A DNA stretch of 64,000 nt, taken from positions 7,833,017-7,897,016 of the forward strand of contig OX638134.1 in NCBI GenBank assembly GCA_951804985.1. The letters run 5' to 3'. The stretch comes from Dryomyza anilis (taxonomy: Eukaryota > Arthropoda > Insecta > Diptera > Dryomyzidae). The translations under genes were made by a program, and so were the position numbers. Shown here in pieces: positions 24,780 through 36,880 of the stretch. The notes under the pieces were generated by a model that was given only the letters and a program-made list of their open reading frames with translations, did no database searches and was not told the DNA's origin. The stretch's first letter is position 1, and each line of letters starts with the position of its first letter.

Positions 24780-25302
24780 AAAAAAAAAAATATCAAAAAT
24801 GACTTTTTATTGTATTATCTATTTATTTTTTATTGTATTTTCTAAAATATTTTATATTTTTAGAAAATACATATTATTGTGTTTTTTATTATTTATTTTT
24901 TTATAAAAACAAATGTCAGTAGTCAAAGCTATATTTAATTGGAATTAATTAGATTCATGATAATTTAATAATATTGTACTATAAAAACAATGATACAAAA
25001 ACTATGAACTCAATACTATTTTTATATAATTTGAATGATAAATATTTTTAAATTTTCATTATCTAAATTATAATTTCAGTAGTTGAAAAAGAAGTAAATA
25101 TGAATTAAATATATTGTTAGAATATGATGATGTTTTTATAATATTCCACTATTAAATTTATGGTACAAACTCTATGCTTTTGAATCAAAAGTATTGAGTT
25201 TTGAAGTTCAAAAGTTTAAAAATGAAAAAAAAATAATATTAAAAGGAATTTAAGAATAAAGACAAAACTAAATTTAATTTTAAAATACAATAAATTAACA
25301 TT
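24780..25302. other. AT-rich single-copy DNA, nothing recognised
   Basis: Very AT-rich, no long open frame, no repeat unit detected by eye. Confidence 0.4.
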
Positions 25303-25307
25303 ATTTA

Positions 25308-25368
<61 letters not shown>
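25303..25368. repeat. (TA)n microsatellite
   Basis: About 30 uninterrupted AT dinucleotides, a self-complementary tract. Confidence 0.95.
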
Positions 25369-25372
<4 letters not shown>

Positions 25373-26090
25373 TTATTACTCTTAAATTCTTAAATTGCTT
25401 AATAATTTTTTACTTTTAAAAAAACCTCTCCGTTTTGCAATTTGTGTAATATAATTTTTTGTTCAACTTTTAAAAGCAAAATTTACAATTTTTCAACATT
25501 TTAGTGCACGGCAATATTTCAGCAAACGAAAATCTAAGTAAAATTGGCGGAACGTGACAAATCAAGAAATGTGCAAAAAAGAAAATATAGCAAAAATCCC
25601 AAAAAACAACAACAACAACAGTAGGAAAACACAACACATGTACAAAAAAAATATTACAACACCAACCCAACCAAAAGCCTTGTAAAACGACTCTATGCAC
25701 GTCAGTGGCTCAACGTATGTCGTATGAGCAACATTTTTTTATTATTCTGCTTTTCAAAGCGTGCTTTCGACCTGCCTACTTAATACCGACGCCATCGAAT
25801 GTTGCCCATGAGCAACAAATGCTATTTGCAACGTTAACAAATTGTGGCAACAACAAAATGTTGCTGCTGCTGCTGTTGCTATTGATGATGACGACAATAG
25901 AAGTAGCGGCAGTAACTTTAGCTGTGTTTTGTGTGCGTGCGAAGGCTGCCAACGGCTGCTCAATTTGGGCAACATTTTTGCCAAGGGCGACGCAAATGAG
26001 ACACACGTGAGGCACGCACGCACGTTTTTTTTATTGGTTGTTGTTGCCAATGTTACTTAACAAAGTTCTACATGCAGAAAAAATTTAATA
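25369..26090. other. single-copy region with CTG/CAA runs, no gene recognised
   Basis: Open frames exist on both strands over 25470-26060, but they overlap one another in four frames and depend on the CTG/ATTG and CAA repeats. One further word of the ACTGCGTATGAG family (TGTCGTATGAGCAACATTTT) occurs at 25719-25738. Confidence 0.45.
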
Positions 26091-26091
26091 T

Positions 26092-26475
26092 TTGAATGGT
26101 ACATACTATACATTGAATAGTACATAATATAAATTTAAGGGTACAGTATAAATTTAACAGTACATTCTATAAATTTAATGGTACTTACTATTAATTTAAT
26201 GATACATACTATAAATTTAATGGTACATACTATAAATTTTATGGTACATACTAATCCCGCGATTGCTAAACAAAATAACGTGCAGATAAAATTAAAACTA
26301 ATTCTAAATTTACAGGCGTAAATGTATTTTCATTATTTTTAATAGACATTTATTGGTATCATTTAAGGATACCGCTGCTAGTATTTTTTTCAAGCTGTAT
26401 GTATTGCGGATGGTACTTACTATAAATTTAATGGTACGTACTATATATTGTATGGTGCATACTATAAATAATATT
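26092..26475 (+). repeat. 21-bp repeat (GGTACATACTATAAA core)
   Basis: About eight copies of a 21-bp unit whose core is GGTACATACTATAAA followed by TTTAAT lie at 26092-26260. Two or three more lie at 26398-26475, after about 140 bp of unrelated sequence (26261-26397). Confidence 0.85.
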
Positions 26476-27340
26476 AAATTAATTTATCTAAAATTCGTTT
26501 TAATAAGATTCGGTTATTAATAGTATGTAGTGTATTGATTTATATTTATATATTCTACAAGTGAAATTTGTAATAAAAATTATTATATACTATTAAATTA
26601 ATGATATAATTTTATATTGTTACTATTAAAAAAAACAATCAGATGTTCTTTTATTTTAATAGTATTCTATAGTATCTTATTGTAATAGTATCGTTTGCTA
26701 CGGTATCAGATAGTATTCAATTAAGTGTTTCAATAGTATTGAATTTATGGTATTGTATTATTATTTCAATAATTTATATTAATAATACATCATAATCAAA
26801 AATAACACAATTTGACAATATTCATTTAATTCAGTTTATATTGATTTAACTAAAATTAGATTTAATAACATTATATAATTAATAGTATGAGGTTTATGGA
26901 TTTATTCTATAATATTATTTTAATATTTTGTGTTTATGGATTTGTTCTATAATAATATTTTAATATTTTAGTAGTATAGCAATGTCATATTCAATTTTCA
27001 ATTCAGTTTTTACTATTGAAAATTAACTAAATAATATTTTTATTTTATTTTAATAGTATTGAATTTATAGTTTATGTCCTATTATTTAATTGTAGAACAA
27101 TAATATAAATCATTAGCAACATTATTAAAAATTTAAAAATATTATTTATTCTAATTCTATACTGTTTTTAATACAGCATGTTGACTAACGTAAAAAATTG
27201 ATACGTAATCAAGCATATTGAATTTATAGTATTTGTCCTATTAATTTAGTATATTAATTATATTAAATAGTTTATCAATATTAAACATCATTAAAACTAT
27301 GATTTTTTTATTTGTGTAATTTGGTTTTATTCAATGAATT
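26476..27340. other. AT-rich DNA with recurrent TAATAGTATTG words
   Basis: No gene. Words such as AATAGTATTGAATTTAT and TTCTATAATAATATTTTAAT recur and suggest an old decayed tandem repeat. Confidence 0.4.
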
Positions 27341-28550
27341 CGGAGGCTTTTTCATTGGGTAAATGTATGAAATAGCCAATGTGTTGTTAGGTGGTAGTAG
27401 CTGTTTAAGAGGCGGCAACTGCTTGACACCCGAGAGACAACTAAGCGGCGACAACAAAGTGACTACTTTATAGCAAATGTTTTAGTGGGCGACGCACATT
27501 TAATGCACACGCATCGAATAATTTGGACGAGCAGGTGTTGTAGGATTGTTTTGTGTTTTAATTTAATGATTATTGGATTTTTTTTGTAATAGATTTTAAA
27601 ATTTTTTATTTATATTTTTTTTTATTGCTTTTTAATTTTAAAAACTTAATTTTCAATTTTAATTCAATTAGAAATCATTCAATCGCAATCACTTTAAATA
27701 CATTTTACGTGCGATTGACTTGAAGCTGTAGAAATCGATATATTTTGCAAGGCTTTTCATATACACCTGTCTAGGCCACAGGCGTCTGACTTAAATTTAT
27801 CTAATTAGAAATACAACTTAAGGTATTAATTATTTAAATCTTTCAATACAACCCACACACACACACATAATATATAAAATCATTAAAATCTTCAAAATTA
27901 CATTAAAATCCCTACATTAGATTTATGTTGATTTTCTTGTTGCGGCTGTTGCTGTCGAGAAAACTTTGTCGCCCACACATCGCAGACATAAAATTCGAAA
28001 TCATCATCATCAGCTTAATAATAATTTAATGAATTTATAAAATTCCATTAGAAGGCTCCGTGTGGATTTTCTTTAGTATTAAATCAAAAAAGATACAACC
28101 ACCAGCTACAGCAAGTGGGGTGTTTTAAATTCAGCAACATGTCTTAATCACAATCACAGCAACAACAACATCTTCATTATTTGCGCTTTGATGTTGTTGT
28201 CTGTTCACCTTTTGACATCAACCAAAAATAAGATATTTTTGTACCTTTTCTACACATCATGCCCACTTCTGATATTTTCGCTATACCACAGCATTTTAAA
28301 ATTATTTTGTACATCTTTTATTTCTACATCTTCTACTCTACTCGCTTCTCGTCACTTTTTCTTTGCACTTTTTGTCTTGCCTTCGTTTGATATTCTCTTA
28401 ATGAGCAATTATGAAAAAATTGCTGCTTACTTCCTTCCTTCTGTCTTTCTTCATCTTGTGCTTCTTGTGTGTGTCTTAATTTTTCGACTTTATTTATTTT
28501 GTCATTGACGTTGCCAACCTTTCGTCTGTGGCATAAAAAGCAACGATTAT
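27341..28550. other. single-copy DNA, no gene recognised
   Basis: GC-balanced patches at 27370-27540 and 27930-28030 resemble ordinary fly intergenic DNA. The 106-codon + frame at 28188-28508 is Leu/Phe/Ser-rich with a hydrophobic start but no recognisable family, no intron signals and pyrimidine-rich composition, so it is not called. Confidence 0.4.
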
Positions 28551-28559
28551 GTTCTTAGT

Positions 28560-28865
28560 CGTTTTGACTTGTTGACGTACTCGTTACTAGAGAACTCGTT
28601 AGCAAAATAATTCTTTATTTTTTAATGAATTGTTTATATAACAACTCATTTCAGAAGAATCTTTTGTTGGTGAAATAGTTTTCATTTCATTTTTTTGATA
28701 AATTTGTTGTTGCTTAACTCGTTTCAAAAGAACTCGTTGCATATTAATTCGTTGTTGTGAAATTCGTTGTTGTGAAATTCGTTGTTGTGAAATTCGTTAA
28801 TATATCACTCGTTGGTTTTATACTAGTTTTAATAGAACTCGTTATTTTCATTAAAATTAAATTTT
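28560..28865 (+). repeat. degenerate AACTCGTT repeat with 15-bp core
   Basis: Three exact tandem copies of CGTTGTTGTGAAATT lie at about 28751-28797, within a wider run of AACTCGTTG(C/T) words. Confidence 0.75.
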
Positions 28866-28869
28866 TCAT

Positions 28870-30070
28870 AAAAAAAATTCTAATTTTCACTCAAAATTCT
28901 AATTTTCACTATGAAATTAAATTTGCACCAAAAATCAAATTTTACCTAAAAAAAATGTAATTAAAAAAATTCACTAAAAAATCAAATTTTCACTAAATGT
29001 TCAAATTTTCAACTAAAAATTCAATTTTTCACTAAAAATTCAATTTTTCACTAAAAATTCAATTTTTCACTAAAAATTCAATTTTTCACTAAAAATTCAA
29101 TTTTTCACTAAAAATTCAATTTTTCACTAAAAATTCAATTTTTCACTAAAAATTCAATTTTTCACTAAAAATTTAATTTTTCACTAAAAAATTCAATTTT
29201 TCACTAAAAATTCAATTTTTTACTAAAAATTAAATTTTTCACTAAAAATTCAATTTTTCACTAAAAATTCAATTTTTTACTAAAAATTCAATTTTTCACT
29301 AAAAATTCAATTTTACACTAAAATTCGATATTTCACTAAAAATTCAATTTTTCACTAAAAATTCAAATTTTCACTAGAAATTCAATTTTTCACTAAAAAT
29401 TCAATTTTTTACTAAAAATTCAATTTTTCACTAAAAATTCAATTTTTCACTAAAAATTAAATTTTTTACTAAAAATTCAATTTTTCACTAAAAATTCAAT
29501 TTTACACTAAAATTCGATATTTCACTAAAAATTCAATTTTTCACTAAAAATTCAAATTTTCACTAGAAATTCAATTTTTCACTACTAATTCAATTTGTCA
29601 CTAAAAATTCAATTTTTCACTAAAAATTCAATTTTTCACTAAAAATTCAATTTTACACTAAAAATTCAATTTTTCACTAAAAATTCAATTTTTCACTAAA
29701 AATTCAATTTTTCATTAAAAATTCAATTTTGCACTAAAAATTCAATTTTTCACTAAAAATTCAAATTTTCACTAGAAATTCAATTTTTCACTACTAATTC
29801 AATTTGTCACTAAAAATTCAATTTTTCATTAAAAATTCAATTTTGCACTAAAAATTCAATTTTTCACTAAAAATTCAAATTTTCACTAAAAATTCAATTT
29901 TTCACTAAAAATTCAATTTTTCACTAAAAATTCAATTTTTCACTAAAAATTCAAATTTTCACTAAAAAATTCAATTTTTCACTAAAAATTCAAATTTTCA
30001 CTAAAAATTCAATTTTTCACTAAAAATTCAATTTTTCACTAAAAATTCAATTTTTCACTCAAAACTTAAT
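28870..30070 (-). repeat. 19-bp minisatellite array 5, inverted
   Basis: About 60 copies of the reverse-complement unit, TTCAATTTTTCACTAAAAA, many exact. Variant blocks (TTTTACACTAAAATTCGATA and TTTTCACTAGAAATTCAA) recur at about 29310 and 29500, which shows block duplication of about 190 bp. Confidence 0.95.
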
Positions 30071-30074
30071 TTTT

Positions 30075-31240
30075 ACTTAAAAATCCAATTTTCTATTAAT
30101 TTACAATAAAAATATATTTTTTTGTTAAAAATTTTCTTTTTAACAAAAAAATATATTTTTCATAAATTTTATTGTTTTGTACTTCTCTAAAATATTTTTC
30201 ACAAACATCAGTTTATTGACTTTAAACAAAACATTTGAAAATTAATATAAATAGCATTGGTTATTTTTTTGTTTGCATTAAAGTTCAAAGTAATTTTATG
30301 ACATTAACCTAGTTATCAACATGTGTTCGCAGAGATGCTATTTTCTATTTCCATTTAGTATTTCAAGCTAATTGCAGCAAAACAGAGTCATGAAAAATTT
30401 GCATGAAAATCTATTATGTATGAACTAAATTTAAAAATAAAGAAAACATTCCATTGGGAAGTAAAATTAAAAAATAAATATAAATAAAATTCCAAAGAAA
30501 TGTGAAATAATTAACAAAACATATAAATGTTAACATTTTGCAAATTTCTTTAAGCAATGTAGAATTTTAAATATTTGTGATTTTTTTCTTCTTTTTTTTA
30601 AATAATTTTTTTTCATTCTTTTATTTATATTTTAATGTTGTTAAATATTGCAAGTATTTTAAAATTTAATTATCATTTTCTATTGGGTGCACAATATGCA
30701 ACCGCAATAGCAACAGCATCCATGTGGATTTGAATATATGCAACTCAGTCAGTCTGTCTATCTATTTGTCTGTCTGTATGTTGTTCTGTCTGTCTATCTT
30801 TCTGTTTATTTTAATGTATGACATTATTGACATTGATAACATGTGGCATTACGGCTCTTGTTGTGTTTGTTGTAGATGATAAAATTGTTGTTGTTATTGT
30901 TATTATGGTTGCATTGCTGCTGTTGGCTGCTGCTAATCGATGGACACGAGCGGAAGGTCATTTGAGGCAACATGCAGCAGCCGGAAGGATGTCTGCCTGC
31001 TGGCGCAAACGGAAGCACGATAGCATTACGGTTATTATAACCATTGTTTTTGTTGTTGTAGTAGTTAGTGTTGCCACACATACTCAACAAATTATGTAAC
31101 ATTTTAATGCATATGTAACATATAGAGATAGAGAACATGATGCATGGGCATTTTACATGCATTGTGTGGACACATGGCAAAAAATAAAAAACCATAGATT
31201 GTGTAGCTTAATTAAGGTTTTTTTTTAGAGAGGTAAAAAA
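30075..31240. other. single-copy DNA with CTGTCTGT and GTT/CTG runs
   Basis: Contains a CTGTCTAT/CTGTCTGT microsatellite at 30750-30808. Overlapping frames on both strands at 30818-31195 are rich in Val/Ile or Asn from GTT/AAC repeats. No gene recognised. Confidence 0.45.
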
Positions 31241-31244
31241 TATA

Positions 31245-31740
31245 CTATATACTACCGGGTACCAAATACCGGATACCAATTATCAGGTACCAAATATCGG
31301 GTTCCAAATATCGGATACCAAATATCGGGTATCAAATATCGGGTACCACATACAAAGTAGTTAATATCAAAATATCGACTAACAAATACCTTGTAATAAA
31401 CTCCAAAAACCGAGTAGTAAAGTTTAAATACCGGGTAGTCAATACCAAAATATCGGGTACCAAATATCAATTACCGTGTAATAAAACAAAATACATGGCA
31501 CGAAATACAGTAACCAAATATCAGAAAAAAAGATACCAAATATGAGATACAGAATACTGTATTTAAAATACAGGATACCAAATTAAAGATACGAAATACC
31601 GGGTAGTAAACACCAAATACCTGTACTAAATATCAATTACTAGATATAAAATTACAAATTTCATAGCATTTAAAATACGAAATACCAAATACTATACACC
31701 AAATACAATATACGAAATAAAATTTATGTTTTAGAATATA
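31245..31740 (+). repeat. ACCAAATA minisatellite, left half
   Basis: Degenerate tandem units of about 15-16 bp around GGGTACCAAATATCGG. The array is interrupted by the MITE pair at 31741-32403 and resumes afterwards. Confidence 0.8.
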
Positions 31741-32403
31741 CAGGGTGTTTGGTTCATCTATGTCAATAATTGTGGTGATCATTCTATCACTCAAAAAAAA
31801 AAAAATAAGAAAATGTTAAATAAAATTATGTCCTTTTTTCTACCACGTTTAAGATACAGGGTGTTTAGTAAATATGAATTACATAACCTAGTCAAGAAAA
31901 TTGGTTATAAAGTATAATGTAGTGATAAATGAATAACAATTTTTCGCTCATAAATTAAATTACGTTTCCAATGGTATATCACATATTCGAAACACATGAT
32001 TTCTTCCTTTTTTAATACGTACGTAAAGTTGAAATTTAGAAAAATAAAAAATAAAATTTTTACTGTGCCATTGAATTTCTCAAGATTTCGTTATCAATCA
32101 CCCCATTTTTTCTAATTTATAATGATAGAGCAGTTCATTCCCAATACTTTATAAGCTATTCTGCAGAAATAAATACTCTGCAGAAATAATTATACAGTGG
32201 TATATTTCATTTATCACCACATTAAACATTATAACCAATTTTCATGACTAGGTAATGCAAGTAATATGCTTTTACTAAACACCCTGTATCTTAAACAGGG
32301 TGCAAAATAGGACATCATTTTATTTTACATTTTCTTATTTTTTGAGTCATTCAATCATTGAATGATCCCCTGAATTATTAACATTGATGAACCAAACACC
32401 CTG
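31741..32403. mobile_element. outer palindromic MITE (TA target site), carrying a nested MITE
   Basis: The element begins CAGGGTGTTTGGTTCATC right after TA (31739-31740) and ends GATGAACCAAACACCCTG before TA (32404-32405). Its left part 31741-31856 and right part 32287-32403 are inverted copies over about 115 bp. TA target duplication and CAGGGTG termini are typical of Tc1/mariner-type MITEs. The centre would read TTTAAGATATCTTAAA without the inner insertion. No transposase is encoded. Confidence 0.85.
31857..32286. mobile_element. inner MITE nested in the outer one
   Basis: Begins CAGGGTGTTTAGTAAATATG and ends TTTACTAAACACCCTG, with inverted arms continuing through CTAGTCA(A/T)GAAAATTGGTTATAA. 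It is flanked by TA at 31855-31856 and 32287-32288, as expected if it inserted into the central TA of the outer element and duplicated it. The first ten terminal bases, CAGGGTGTTT, are shared with the outer element, so both were probably moved by the same or related transposases. Confidence 0.8.
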
Positions 32404-33325
32404 TATAAAATACAAATTAAAGTACAGGAAATAACTGATACCATATACCAGATATCTAAAACAAAATATCAGATATAAAAAACCATATATTGCCTAAGAG
32501 ATTCAAGTTACAAAAAATAATAATATACCCAATTCAATATACTAAATACCAAATAATTGATTTCAAATAACAAAATTCGAATACATTATTAATTAAAAAA
32601 AAAATACATGAAACCAAATACCAAATTCTTGATACCAAATACATGATATATGTAAATTAACAAATTCTATATACTAAATAATGCCTACGAAATATTAAGA
32701 AAGACGGTACAAATCACAAAAACATACAAAATAAAAGAACCAAATATCGAATACCAAATATCCGATACCAAATATCGATACTATATATCCTATTATGGAT
32801 ACCAAGTCATAAATACGATGTGAGGAGATACAAAATACCAGATCTCAAATACTAATCAAATGCTTAATATTACATAAAAAATAAAAAATATATATTACAT
32901 TAAATTTCAGATACCAAATACTTAATACCACTACTATTTCTTGCAGCCTGTATCAAATATCCAACACCAAAATTAAAATCGAAAAACAAATAAGAAATAT
33001 AAACTACCGGATGCAAATTTTAAAATACAAAATATAAGAAAAAAAAAATACCAGAAACACCAAATAAAGAATACCAAATACCAAGTTAAAAAAAAAACAT
33101 ATCTGGCTACAAGCTAAAATATACGATGTACATAATAAGAAGACAAAACAAAATATAACTGCACATTAAATACCAGATAGAAACTTATAAAAAATACCGG
33201 ATAACCAGAAACAGCAAACAAGTTTGTGAAATCAATTCCAAATACCACATATTTTATATCAAATACCGAATACATTGTGTAAGAAACCAAATACCAGCTA
33301 CTAGAAATGTCTAGTGCAAAATATA
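32404..33325 (+). repeat. ACCAAATA minisatellite, right half
   Basis: Continuation of the degenerate ATACCAAATAC-type repeat after the MITE insertion, decaying towards 33.3 kb. The minus-strand frame 33114-33407 is a by-product of this repeat. Confidence 0.75.
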
Positions 33326-34283
33326 TTTCAAATAGAATGTGACCTAAATATAAAACAAGTACAAACAATAACAAAAATATTAACCACAAGTGTTGCCACA
33401 TTGTCAATTAAATTAAATCAATATCGATTTTTAACCAGGCTACCACTTTTAAAATGAAACTAAATACTTGAAATTGATTTAATTTCAACTCATTGACATG
33501 CTTCATTTGAGCATCAACCAATTTAAAGTAAAAAAAAAAAAAAAAAATATTTTTATTGATTGAATTTCAGCAATTCTTGAACTTTTCTTAGTTTTTGCTT
33601 TCTTTTGCTACAGCTGCTTTAACTGGCAACAATTGCGTCTAAAATTCTAATTCAATGAATTCGTGTCAAAATTCACTTCTCATAAATATTGACAAATAAG
33701 CCAATTTGTGTGTGAAGGCAAAAAATAACAGGCATAAATTAAAAAGTACTAAAAACCAAAAAAAAAAAAAAAAAAAGAAAATCAATAACCAAAAAATCAA
33801 ATATGCATTAAATCAATCATTTACGAGAAACTTAAACAAACAAACAAACAAAAATAGTAATATGAAAACAATATTATAAAAAATTTATAATCAAATAAAT
33901 CTTTTTTGTAACAATTTTTATACTATAAAGCATTAAACAAACTGTTTTTTATTGTATATTTTGTACACTTTTTTAATTTTTTTTTTAGTTTATTTAGTGG
34001 TGAAAAATCACAAATTGTTAAATAGAGCGGCTACGACAAATTCATTTTTAATTGATATAATATGGTTTATTTTTATAGCGCTTGCCTCAGCACAATATGT
34101 ATATATTTTGACAAAATTGTCAATTAAATTACTGCGCATTGAAATAATAATCGGGAATTAAATTTAAACATTTTTTTTCAATATTTGGTTTAAAATAACA
34201 GATATCGAAAACAACAATAAAACTGATAATTTTCTTTTGGCGTGATTTTCTGGATTTAACATAATTTTTTTTTTATCATATTC
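33326..34283. other. AT-rich single-copy DNA, no gene recognised
   Basis: Contains A homopolymers at 33530 and 33760 and a (ACAA) run at 33835-33852. The 69-codon + frame at 33952-34161 has two hydrophobic stretches but nothing that identifies a gene. Confidence 0.4.
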
Positions 34284-34395
34284 AGGGTTCGATCTCAGCG
34301 ACACCATTACACTGTAGGTCCCATCACTTTTAGTACAAATATATTACGTACAACTCAAATGCTGAGATAGCTCGACTTTAGTTCTTCACAATAAT
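34284..34395 (+). mobile_element. SINE fragment with B-box
   Basis: Begins with a Pol III B-box-like GGGTTCGATCTC and continues with ACTGTAGGTCCCATCACTTT and GCTCGACTTTAGTTCT, matching the body of the SINE at 54986-55297. The A-box half and part of the body are deleted. Confidence 0.7.
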
Positions 34396-34599
34396 ATCAC
34401 AATAATACAAAAATATTATGTTTTTTTAAATACTAGTATTTTGTACTCGGGCTGCGCAACGGATTTTTGATTTTTAAACCATGTTTTAAGCATAGCTGCT
34501 CATTTTCTACTATATACTGAAGTACACAAAAAAAAGATGTATGGACAGCATATCGGAATTAGAATTGATTTTGCTTTTATTTTTATTTGTCCTTTTTTT

Positions 34600-34790
34600 A
34601 TTTATAATATTCTGAGTGTAGAATGTTCAGCATAATTAAAAAATTTAAAGGTAGGTATTCAATTAAATTCCCCACGTTAATATTCACATCAAAGTGTAGG
34701 GTATTCCATAGTCGGGTCCGACCGACTTTAAAAGTCCGTCCCATGTGATCGAACTTACCCATGCGACCTAACTTTCCCAACTCGTTTTGT
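34600..34790 (-). mobile_element. 5' fragment of the dispersed element seen at 51.1 kb, inverted
   Basis: Read on the minus strand, CGAGTTGGGAAAGTTAGGTC, then GGTCGGACCCGACTATGGAA, then TACCCTACACTTTGATG correspond in order to 51121-51240. Only the first 170 or so bases of the element are present. The 60-codon minus frame here is inside the repeat and is not a gene. Confidence 0.8.
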
Positions 34791-34795
34791 TTTGC

Positions 34796-35501
34796 ATTAT
34801 ATTTTTCTTTTTTTTTTTTGCTTTTATGTTTGTATTTTCCTGTTGAATTGGTTTTGTATTTTTGCTTTTATTTTTGTGTTTTTGCTTTTGTATTTTTGAT
34901 TTTATTTATGTGTTTCTCGTTTTGAATTTTTGATTTTGTTTTATTTTTGATTTTTAAGTTTTGTGTTGTATTTTTCCAAACTTTTTGTTTGTCATTTTGC
35001 TTTTGTTTTTATGTTTTTGCTTTTTAATTTGTTTATCTTTTGTGTTTTTGCTATTTTTTGCTTTTTTTTTAGTGTTTTTTTTTTTTGTTTTGTATATGGT
35101 TTTGTGTTTTTGTTTCTGTTATTGCTGTTGTTTTAGTTTTTGTTTTTCTCCTTGGTTTTTTGTTGGATTCTCTTTGTTTTGTTTTTATTTTTGTGTTTAA
35201 AAAAAAAAAACAAAATCAAAAGTAACATGTTTTTGCTTTTTATTTGTGTTTTTACTTTTGTTTTATATGTTTGCTTCTGTTTATGTTTTTGTATTTGTTT
35301 ATGCTTTTGTTTTTGTTTTTGCTTTTGTTTTTGTGTTTCTGATTTTGTTTTTACTTTTTGATTTGTGTGTTATATTTGTGTTATTGCCTTTTTGTTTTTG
35401 TGTTTTTGATTCTTCTATTTTACAGCGGTTTAGACGTGATGCTGGAACAAACAGACAGGGCGATGGACAGTCTGACGGACAAAGAGTTTTTTATATATAG
35501 A
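34796..35501 (-). mobile_element. Helitron 5' end with T/G-rich minisatellite (copy B)
   Basis: On the minus strand the element starts TCTATATATAAAAAACTC at 35501 and continues with CTGTCTGTTTGTTCCAGCAT and CACGTCTAAACCGCTG. These match the first about 100 bp of the complete Helitron at 45060. Right after this conserved head the sequence becomes a CAAAAACAAAAG-type low-complexity repeat (34860-35420, read here as TTTTTGCTTTTG). No clear CTAG 3' terminus was identified. Phe/Cys-rich open frames in this stretch are artefacts. Confidence 0.65.
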
Positions 35502-36316
35502 TTACACAAACAAATTTTTCTTTTATTTTTATTTGTGTTTTGTCGTTTTGTGTTTTCCCTTTATATTTGTTTTTAATATTCATTAGATTATTTCTATTTT
35601 TTGGTTTTTTAATTGCCTTTGCTCTCTTGTTTTATGCATTTTATTTTATTTTTATTTTTGCTTTTATGTTTTCATTTTTGTGTTTTTGCTTTTGTATTTT
35701 TGTTTTTGTTTATGTGTTTCTCGTTTTGCATTTTTGATTTTGTTAATTTGCTTTTGTTTTATTTTCGCTTTGATTTTTGAGTTTCTGATTTTGTGTTGTA
35801 TTTTTCCAAACTTTTTGTTTTTGATTTTGTGTTAATGTTTTTGCTTTTGATTTTGTTTATCTTTTGTGTTTTTGTCTTTTTGTATTTTTGCTAATGTTTT
35901 TGTTTTGCTTATGGTTTTGTGTTTTTGTATCTGTTCTGAATTTTGTGTTTTGCTCTTGTTTTTGCTTTTGTATTTTTGATTAGTTTTTTATTGGATTCAT
36001 TTTGTTTTTATTTTTGTGTTTTTGATGTTACTTTTGTTTTTGCTTTTTATTTGTATTTTTACTTTTGTATATGCTTTTGTTTTGTATGGTTGCTTCTGTT
36101 TTTGTTTTTGCATTTGTTTATGCTTTTGTTTTTGTTTTTGCTTTTGTGTCTCTGATTTTGTTTTAGCGTTTTTGCTTTTTTGTGTTATCTTTTTGTTATT
36201 GCCTTTTTGTGTTTTTGATTTTTTTTTATTTTATAGCGGTTTAGACGTGATGCTGGAATAAACAGACAGACAGGCCGATAGACTGACTGACGGACCAAAA
36301 ATTGTTTATATGTAGA
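35502..36316 (-). mobile_element. Helitron 5' end with T/G-rich minisatellite (copy C), tandem copy of B
   Basis: Same head on the minus strand (TCTACATATAAAC ... TTATTCCAGCATCACGTCTA) ending at 36316, followed by the same type of T/G-rich repeat. The word TTGTATTTTTCCAAACTTTT occurs in B and C about 830 bp apart with matching surroundings, so B and C are a direct tandem duplication rather than two independent insertions. Confidence 0.65.
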
Positions 36317-36880
36317 ATATCAGAATATTATAAAACATATTAGAAATTTACGTCTCATATCCCCATAATTAAAAAAATTGATATAAAAGTAGAGAAAACC
36401 AATCAAAAAAATTTAGAAAAATAAAAAAAAGAAAAATAAAAAAAAAACGTATATTTATTTATTTACGACTAATATTTCCACCATAAAAAACCGGAAAATA
36501 ATGTCAAAAAATAAAATGTGGGCGGCTCATGTCCATTTTTGAAATACATATTTTTAGATGATTTCTAACAATACGTTTTCAATTTTATACATATATTTTG
36601 AATATTTTTCGAGTTATTGGTCCCTAAAGAGTTATATAAAAATGATTTGTATGGGAGGTTGGCGTGTCCGTTGACGGATTAAGCTCATTTCCAAACTCAG
36701 CGCCCATTTTTGGCTAAAACATAGGGACACAAAATTTCATCGTATTCGGACAAGCATTTCTGATGTTATCCAGTATTCAAACAACAAGACAGACATAACT
36801 AATGTCTCGATATTCATTATTAATCGTCATGCCCTTTTGGGTCTGATTATGCAAATGGGCGTAGTCTCTCCCATATTTTA
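36317..36880 (+). mobile_element. 5'-truncated copy of the dispersed element seen at 51.1 kb
   Basis: TTAGAAATTTACGTCTCATA, AACAATACGTTTTCAATTTT, TTTTCGAGTTATTGGTCC and GGCGTGTCCGTTGACGGATT correspond in order to 51240-51730. The copy starts abruptly next to Helitron copy C and its 3' end diverges after the GACAGACATAACTAATG segment. The element has no long open frame. Similar sequences ending in a GACAGACAGACGGACATGG-type tail are abundant in fly genomes, but I cannot name the family. Confidence 0.75.

Noticed and set aside
25705..26060. Overlapping + and - frames of 72-101 codons
   Set aside because: Four frames on both strands over the same CTG/CAA-rich DNA. None shows a domain or consistent codon bias.
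28870..30070. Origin or attachment-site-like iterons
   Set aside because: Same 19-bp minisatellite as elsewhere in inverted orientation. Nothing indicates a replication or integration function.
34961..36261. Several Phe/Cys/Leu-rich + frames of 65-84 codons
   Set aside because: Products of TTTTTG/TTTTGC repeats inside the Helitron-linked tract.
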